From: JAVBNO01 sp031551485
Lineage (GTDB): Bacteria > Bacillota > Clostridia > Oscillospirales > Ruminococcaceae
Direction of reading: 5' to 3'
DNA: 19,202 bases
Assembly: GCA_031551485.1 (NCBI GenBank)
Contig: JAVBNO010000043.1
Coordinates: 1-19,202, forward strand
Below the pieces are notes generated by a model that was not told where the DNA came from, did no database searches, and was given only the letters and a program-made list of their open reading frames with translations. The position numbers were made by a program, and so were the translations under genes. Of the stretch, positions 15,659 through 19,202 are shown piece after piece (positions within the stretch are counted from its first letter, which is position 1; the number at the start of each line of letters is the position of its first letter).

Positions 15659-15686
15659 AGCGGGCGGTTGAGTGGAAGGGGGGGAA
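15659..15686. repeat. partial copy of the 40-base intergenic repeat
   Basis: AAGCGGGCGGT, then a run of G residues, matches the outer half of the repeat that flanks the lipoprotein unit (6694-6741 read on the minus strand). The inner GGTTCTCCGC block is absent. It ends just before the promoter of the DUF4238-like gene. Confidence 0.35.
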
Positions 15687-15715
15687 TTGCTCCCCTAATT
15701 TTAATAGTATATAAT
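15687..15715 (+). promoter_or_regulatory. sigma-A promoter of the DUF4238-like gene
   Basis: TTGCTC (15687-15692), 17-base spacer, TATAAT (15710-15715). The leader to the ATG at 15787 is about 65 bases. Confidence 0.7.
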
Positions 15716-15786
15716 TGAGTTGAAGCAATGGAAGACAAGTTGACACCAATGCATGAACAATTTACGAAATTATAAGCAGGTGGCTT

Positions 15787-16596
15787 ATGAGTAAGGCTCC
15801 ACACCAACATTATCTTGCAAAGTGTATGATAAAAAATTTTATTCAAAGGAATAGCGAACCCTTCTGGCAGTATGATTGCTCAAAGGGTGGTCCTATAAAG
15901 CCTAGAAATATTGCGACTCTATTCGCAAAGCAAAGAATTTGGGGACAAGAATTTGAAAATTCAATTGGCAGACATATGGAAAATCGTATTGCACCTATTC
16001 TGAAACGACTTGCCGAATGTTCCATTGAACGCATACGCATTCCTGGTCCAATTGGATTTGTGGAACCCCAATTTAATGGCATACACATTGATAGTAAAGA
16101 GGACTGCGCCATGCTTTCTAAATTGATGTTGCAGTTTGTTCTATTGCAGAGGAGCAATGAGGGACAACCTGATTCAGAAATTGAAAAAGCATTAACTCCC
16201 TTTTTTCGCTACGATAACGTTATTATGGAAATACCTCTGTTTCTTATGGAAATTAATCCATTGATGAATGCTGTACCATTGATATTGACCGATGGAATGA
16301 CATTTGTTTTTGTGATCCCAACCATAAAAAATAATGCTTTGGTGCAAGTCCGCTTCGCCTTTCCAATCAATCCTCAGAGATTGCTGATATGGGGGACACC
16401 TCCCGACATTGAATTCTTTGCAGCTAAATATGCAAACATACATTTTCTTAATCTTTGTCGAATTCAACAACTGGACAAAAAGTGCACGATTGCCTCTCAA
16501 AACAAAGAATATCTGGAAAGACTTATCCCCATTATACCTCACTCTGATTCGGGGGACGATTCAATACGAATTTCAGCTTGCAGGGATTGGGGTTGA
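15787..16596 (+). CDS. DUF4238-like protein
   Basis: A 269-residue protein matching the DUF4238 pattern: an N-terminal HQHYLAKCMIKNF (family form H-Y-x-x-x-x-x-L-x-N-F), then W-x-Y-D (residues 27-30), a KPRNIATLFAKQRIW segment, and an E-x-x-x-x-x-x-x-E helix. The biochemical function of the family is not known. The coding sequence is much richer in A+T than the genes on either side, and no neighbour is functionally related, so recent acquisition is likely. It is a single-gene unit with its own promoter. AGGTGG precedes the ATG. Members are scattered among accessory regions of genomes; a defence role is possible but nothing here shows it. The 177 bases after it hold weak hairpins only. Confidence 0.7.
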   Translation: MSKAPHQHYLAKCMIKNFIQRNSEPFWQYDCSKGGPIKPRNIATLFAKQRIWGQEFENSIGRHMENRIAPILKRLAECSIERIRIPGPIGFVEPQFNGIHIDSKEDCAMLSKLMLQFVLLQRSNEGQPDSEIEKALTPFFRYDNVIMEIPLFLMEINPLMNAVPLILTDGMTFVFVIPTIKNNALVQVRFAFPINPQRLLIWGTPPDIEFFAAKYANIHFLNLCRIQQLDKKCTIASQNKEYLERLIPIIPHSDSGDDSIRISACRDWG

Positions 16597-16773
16597 TATT
16601 GTAGCGAACAACTACGGTATTTGTTTTGCATTTGGGTGTATATAAAAGTTTTTTAGCACCCCTCCTCAGCGGCCGTTGGAATAAACGATCTGTAACGCTT
16701 TTGGCCTTTTTCGCATATATTGTTATGCGCCGGGATGTGGTTTTTTCTATTTTGACCCGGAAGGTGACTGTTT

Positions 16774-17421
16774 ATGATGAATTGCTGCTCTACAGCCTGC
16801 TATGGCCCCAGCATAAACTGCTGTTCTTACCTGTGCACCTATGACCGTTGCAGCCTTTTCCCACCCTGTACACCCTACCCGCCGTGCCCCTATCCATCTG
16901 ACCCCATTGGCCCCCTTTGGATGCAAAGCATCCATAAGGAGAACGTGCGGCGCATCGCCTGGGACACCACCAATACCCAGGTTCCTGGATACGACACAGC
17001 CACACAGCAATATGTCACCGTTGACCTTGTTTCGGACGGTGTAACGCTGGATATGTCCCATTTAGATCATTTTATCGTCACGCCCATAACACCGGGCATC
17101 ACGATTAAGGGACTGATCTTCTTTCTTGATTTTCATGCTGATCAGGCACGCTGTGCAGATAATGAATTCCATTTTGTCCTTGGCGTTTATGAAGCGCCCA
17201 AAGGCAGCAAAAGATTTACACGCATTCCCGACAGCACGCTGGATTACGGCACCATTTCCATGCCACCCACTTGGGAGACGCATATGTTATTGGACCGCAA
17301 TGTCGGCATTCCAATCAGCGCTGAAAAAGACTATGCGTTCGCCCTTCACTATACGCGCAAGGCGACAGCCCCCGAAAACTGTTTGATCTACGCTGGTTTT
17401 CGCGGTGGATTTAACTACTAG
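16774..17421 (+). CDS. Cys/Pro-rich N-terminal protein of unknown function
   Basis: A 215-residue protein in two parts. Residues 1-41 contain nine cysteines (4, 5, 9, 16, 17, 21, 26, 32, 38), several tyrosines and a proline-rich PPCTPYPPCPYP run. Residues 45-215 look like a beta-sandwich, with alternating hydrophobic strands (DHFIVTPITPGITIKGLIFFLDF; FHFVLGVYEAP) and aromatic ends. There is no signal peptide or membrane segment. Cys/Pro/Tyr-rich termini are seen in spore-coat and other cross-linked surface proteins, so a structural role is a reasonable guess, not shown. GGAAGGTGA lies before the paired ATGATG start. It stands alone between the DUF4238-like gene and a strong terminator. No family recognised. 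Confidence 0.75.
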   Translation: MMNCCSTACYGPSINCCSYLCTYDRCSLFPPCTPYPPCPYPSDPIGPLWMQSIHKENVRRIAWDTTNTQVPGYDTATQQYVTVDLVSDGVTLDMSHLDHFIVTPITPGITIKGLIFFLDFHADQARCADNEFHFVLGVYEAPKGSKRFTRIPDSTLDYGTISMPPTWETHMLLDRNVGIPISAEKDYAFALHYTRKATAPENCLIYAGFRGGFNY

Positions 17422-17438
17422 GCCTCATTGTCGTTTGC

Positions 17439-17477
17439 AAAGGCGGCTCTTTTCGAAAAGGGCCGCTTTTGCCGTTT
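17439..17477 (+). terminator. terminator after the Cys/Pro-rich gene
   Basis: A long stem, with GCGGCTCTTTT pairing with AAAAGGGCCGC and A/T ends, is followed by TTTTGCCGTTTT. Only G-T wobbles break the pairing. Confidence 0.88.
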
Positions 17478-17506
17478 TCGTCCGCAGGGCAACCCAAAAT
17501 AGCAAG

Positions 17507-17534
17507 CTGCAAATTTTTCCTTATATGGTATAAT
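17507..17534 (+). promoter_or_regulatory. extended -10 promoter of the YwaF-like gene
   Basis: TGGTATAAT (-10 hexamer 17529-17534 with TG extension) and a poor -35 (CTGCAA, 17507-17512). The leader of about 130 bases contains a GGCTG/CAGCC stem but no riboswitch I recognise. Confidence 0.55.
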
Positions 17535-17669
17535 CGATATGAGCGGTGCACACGCCACAGCAAACACCGTCTTCCGCCTTTGGCAGGGCTGGAAAAATGC
17601 GGCATGCGGCTGTCCTTTTGACACGGCAGCCAAAATAAAATCATCATGTGCCCAGGGGGAACGTGGCCT

Positions 17670-18413
17670 ATGAACTTTTATGATATGTGCTTAAGCGCCG
17701 ACCACCCTTACATCCGATACTATGGCGGCGACCATCTTTTCATGCTGGCGGTTTTGGCGGTCATTGTGGTCGCCCTTATCCGAATGGCGCCTTCTGCCCG
17801 GCAGCAGCGGGAGAAAATTTGCCGTTGGCTGTTAGGCATCCAAATTGCCCAGCAATGCCTTTTATATAGCTGGTACGTTTTTTGTACCGGCTTTGACCTG
17901 GCGGAGGCATTGCCTTTTCACCTTTCCCGCATCACCTCGCTGCTCATTCTGATTTGGCTGTTCACCCGCCGGGCGCCGCTGCTCCAGTACATTTTTTTCT
18001 TTGGGCTGTACGCCTACCCCACTTTCTTTTGGCCCACGGCCGTCTATCCTCTTTATCATGCTTTAGGTCTTTCTTTTTTCATCAATCACATTGTCACCAT
18101 CGCGTTACCTATCTTTGTGGGCATCGCCTACGACTATCGCCCCACAGTGGCCGGGCTGCACAAAACATTTTTATGTTTTTGCGTCTACCTTTTGGTCATC
18201 GACGTATTTAACGAGGCCTTTGGCTACAATTACTTTTACACCGAAGCCCGGCCCTTCGCTTTTTTAAATTCTCTGCCCGATCCTATTTTTTATGCCATGG
18301 TGTTGGGGGTTACTTACGGTGTATTTTGGCTGGCTTATGGCATTTACAACCGGGCGTTCGGCCCCCGCCGCGCCCAAAACACCACCCTTCAGGCGGCGGG
18401 AAGCGGAAGCTAG
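17670..18413 (+). CDS. YwaF-type integral membrane protein (TIGR02206-like)
   Basis: A 247-residue polytopic protein with about six or seven membrane segments separated by short loops. The pattern fits the YwaF/TIGR02206 family of unknown function: an early GGDHLFML, then a second helix pair with LPFHLSRITSLLILIWL, FWPTAVYPLYHALGLSFFINH, and DVFNEAFGYNYFY near the end. Conserved His, Asn and Tyr at membrane borders suggest a pocket, but the activity is not known. The ATG at 17670 (MNFYDMCLSADH) is preferred over one eight codons earlier because AGGGGGA lies before it. It ends in a Gly/Ser-rich tail and is a single-gene unit with a strong terminator. Confidence 0.82.
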   Translation: MNFYDMCLSADHPYIRYYGGDHLFMLAVLAVIVVALIRMAPSARQQREKICRWLLGIQIAQQCLLYSWYVFCTGFDLAEALPFHLSRITSLLILIWLFTRRAPLLQYIFFFGLYAYPTFFWPTAVYPLYHALGLSFFINHIVTIALPIFVGIAYDYRPTVAGLHKTFLCFCVYLLVIDVFNEAFGYNYFYTEARPFAFLNSLPDPIFYAMVLGVTYGVFWLAYGIYNRAFGPRRAQNTTLQAAGSGS

Positions 18414-18444
18414 CAACTTGGTCTTGCGTATTTATACAGCAGCA

Positions 18445-18485
18445 AAAAGCGGGCCCCGACAACGAATGGGGTCCGCTTTTATTGT
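18445..18485 (+). terminator. terminator of the YwaF-like gene
   Basis: AAAAGCGGGCCCC (18445-18457) pairs with GGGGTCCGCTTTT (18468-18480), with one G-T wobble, followed by ATTG. The A/T flanks allow use from both sides. Confidence 0.85.
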
Positions 18486-18511
18486 ATAGAAGACTCCACG
18501 TTATACATAAT
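18482..18511 (+). promoter_or_regulatory. weak promoter candidate ahead of the repeat array
   Basis: TTGTAT (18482-18487), 18 bases, CATAAT (18506-18511). If used, it would transcribe the repeat array on the plus strand. The match is modest. Confidence 0.25.
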
Positions 18512-18574
18512 GTTCAGTGGTGCTTTGGGGATGAAGAGAAAACGGTTGGCACCGATCAATCATAACCGTGCAGC

Positions 18575-18758
18575 AGACGTGCAACCGCTCCGGCAAGGAG
18601 GTAATATGTCGCTCCGGCCGCGACCGGCCCATACTTTTTGGCGCAAAAAGTATGCAAAAACATTTTTCGGGGAAACTACATGGTTTCCCCAGCCCCCATC
18701 CTTAGGGAGAGGGCATAGGTGCGCGGGAAACGCTTGGCCTGGCGGGAAACGGGTTTGG
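18575..18758. repeat. structured long repeat, copy 1
   Basis: A segment of about 184 bases starting AGACGTGCAACCGCTCCGG. It contains three hairpins in order: GGCCG/CGGCC; CATACTTTTT/AAAAAGTATG (18630-18654); and GGGGAAAC/GTTTCCCC (18669-18690). GCGGGAAACG then occurs twice at 19-base spacing (18723 and 18742). Open frames across it on both strands are composed of the repeat and have no ribosome sites. Confidence 0.88.
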
Positions 18759-18814
18759 CACATAAACGGGGAAGAAGAAAAGCGTTGGTACCAGTATCAA
18801 TATAGAATTAGAGT

Positions 18815-18999
18815 AGACGTGCAACCGCTCCGGCAGGGATGCAGCCTGTCGCTCGGGCCGCGACCGGCCCATACTTTTTGACGCAAAAAGTATGCAAAAA
18901 AATTCTTCGGGGAAACCACCTGGTTTCCCCAACCCCTCATCCTTAGGGCGAGGGCATAGGTGCGCAGGAAACGCTTGGCCTGGCGGGAAACGGGTTTGG
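18815..18999. repeat. structured long repeat, copy 2
   Basis: Same order of blocks as copy 1, most diverged of the three in its first 60 bases (GCAGGGATGCAGCC in place of GCAAGGAGGTAATA). Hairpin 2 (18870-18894) differs from copy 1 only in the loop. Hairpin 3 (18909-18930) has a C-G pair where copies 1 and 3 have T-G. It is separated from copy 1 by 56 bases. Confidence 0.88.
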
Positions 19000-19073
19000 G
19001 TCTGGTCTGGGGTACAAGCAGCGAAGAAGGAAAAGGGCCGACATTAATACCGATAGCAAAGACGAAGTACAGC

Positions 19074-19202
19074 AGACGTACAGACGCTCCGGCAAGGAGG
19101 TAGTATGTCGCTCCGGCCGCGACCGGCCCATACTTTTTGGCGCAAAAAGTATGCAAAAACATTTTTCGGGGAAACTACATGGTTTCCCCAGCCCCCATCC
19201 TT
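19074..19202. repeat. structured long repeat, copy 3, cut by window edge
   Basis: The first 129 bases of the repeat, with four substitutions and no gaps against copy 1; hairpin 2 is at 19129-19153. It is separated from copy 2 by 74 bases and continues past the window. Confidence 0.88.

Noticed and set aside
16634..16711. Terminator after the DUF4238-like gene
   Set aside because: Two hairpins (GGGTG/CACCC, and GGCC/GGCC before five T residues) are short and bulged; neither is convincing.
16714..16721. Sporulation sigma-E type -10 (CATATATT) ahead of the Cys-rich gene
   Set aside because: It resembles the -10 consensus, but no matching -35 lies at the right distance.
16626..16844. 72-codon open frame before the Cys-rich gene
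   Set aside because: It overlaps the well-supported start of that gene in another frame and lacks a ribosome site.
13911..17640. Integrative element using tRNA-Leu as attachment site
   Set aside because: I found no second copy of the tRNA 3' end and no integrase, so att sites cannot be supported.
18560..19162. Several open frames on both strands in the repeat array
   Set aside because: They consist of the repeat itself, carry no ribosome sites and recur in shifted form with each copy.
18575..19202. CRISPR array
   Set aside because: The repeated unit is about 185 bases and the spacers differ in length (56 and 74 bases) and share sequence; no cas genes are present.

Overview
The window reads as a chromosomal segment of an anaerobic Gram-positive bacterium of the class Clostridia, possibly Oscillospiraceae-like; the family is inference. 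Supporting signs are an oxygen-sensitive glycyl radical enzyme with its activase, strong AGGAGG ribosome sites, sigma-A promoters with 17-base spacers, a trmK/nif3/rqcH neighbourhood, and a DUF1858 redox protein. Most genes are fairly GC-rich. The stretch from about 14.0 to 16.7 kb is visibly richer in A+T, most strongly in the DUF4238-like gene, and looks acquired.

Layout. (1) 1-3.2 kb, plus strand: a glycyl radical enzyme cut by the left edge, its two-cluster activating enzyme and an ArsC/Spx-like thioredoxin-fold protein. (2) 3.25-5.75 kb, minus strand: initiator tRNA-Met with its own promoter and terminator, then acetolactate synthase ilvB-ilvN with a canonical promoter and a very short leader. 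(3) 5.72-6.74 kb, minus strand: a lipoprotein gene with its own promoter and terminator, enclosed by inverted copies of a roughly 40-base repeat. (4) 6.76-8.4 kb: a small methyltransferase gene diverging from a DUF1858-trmK pair, with a palindrome over the methyltransferase promoter. (5) 8.6-13.7 kb, plus strand: two tandem paralogous two-TM membrane proteins placed between trmK and the nif3-family gene that normally follows it, then rqcH (ribosome quality control). (6) 13.8-17.4 kb: tRNA-Leu(CAA) and an accessory stretch: a gene broken by a stop codon, an SRPBCC protein, a 20-codon ORF, a GNAT acetyltransferase, a DUF4238-like protein and a Cys/Pro-rich protein. (7) 17.5-19.2 kb: a YwaF-type membrane protein, then at least three copies of a structured repeat of about 185 bases running off the right edge.

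Best leads for something undescribed are the glycyl radical enzyme of unassigned substrate with a GCGE active-site motif, the paired membrane paralogs inside a housekeeping cluster, the lipoprotein unit boxed by inverted repeats, and the right-hand repeat array, whose one stem difference is compatible with plus-strand RNA pairing. No CRISPR array, phage genes, transposase or integrase was recognised.
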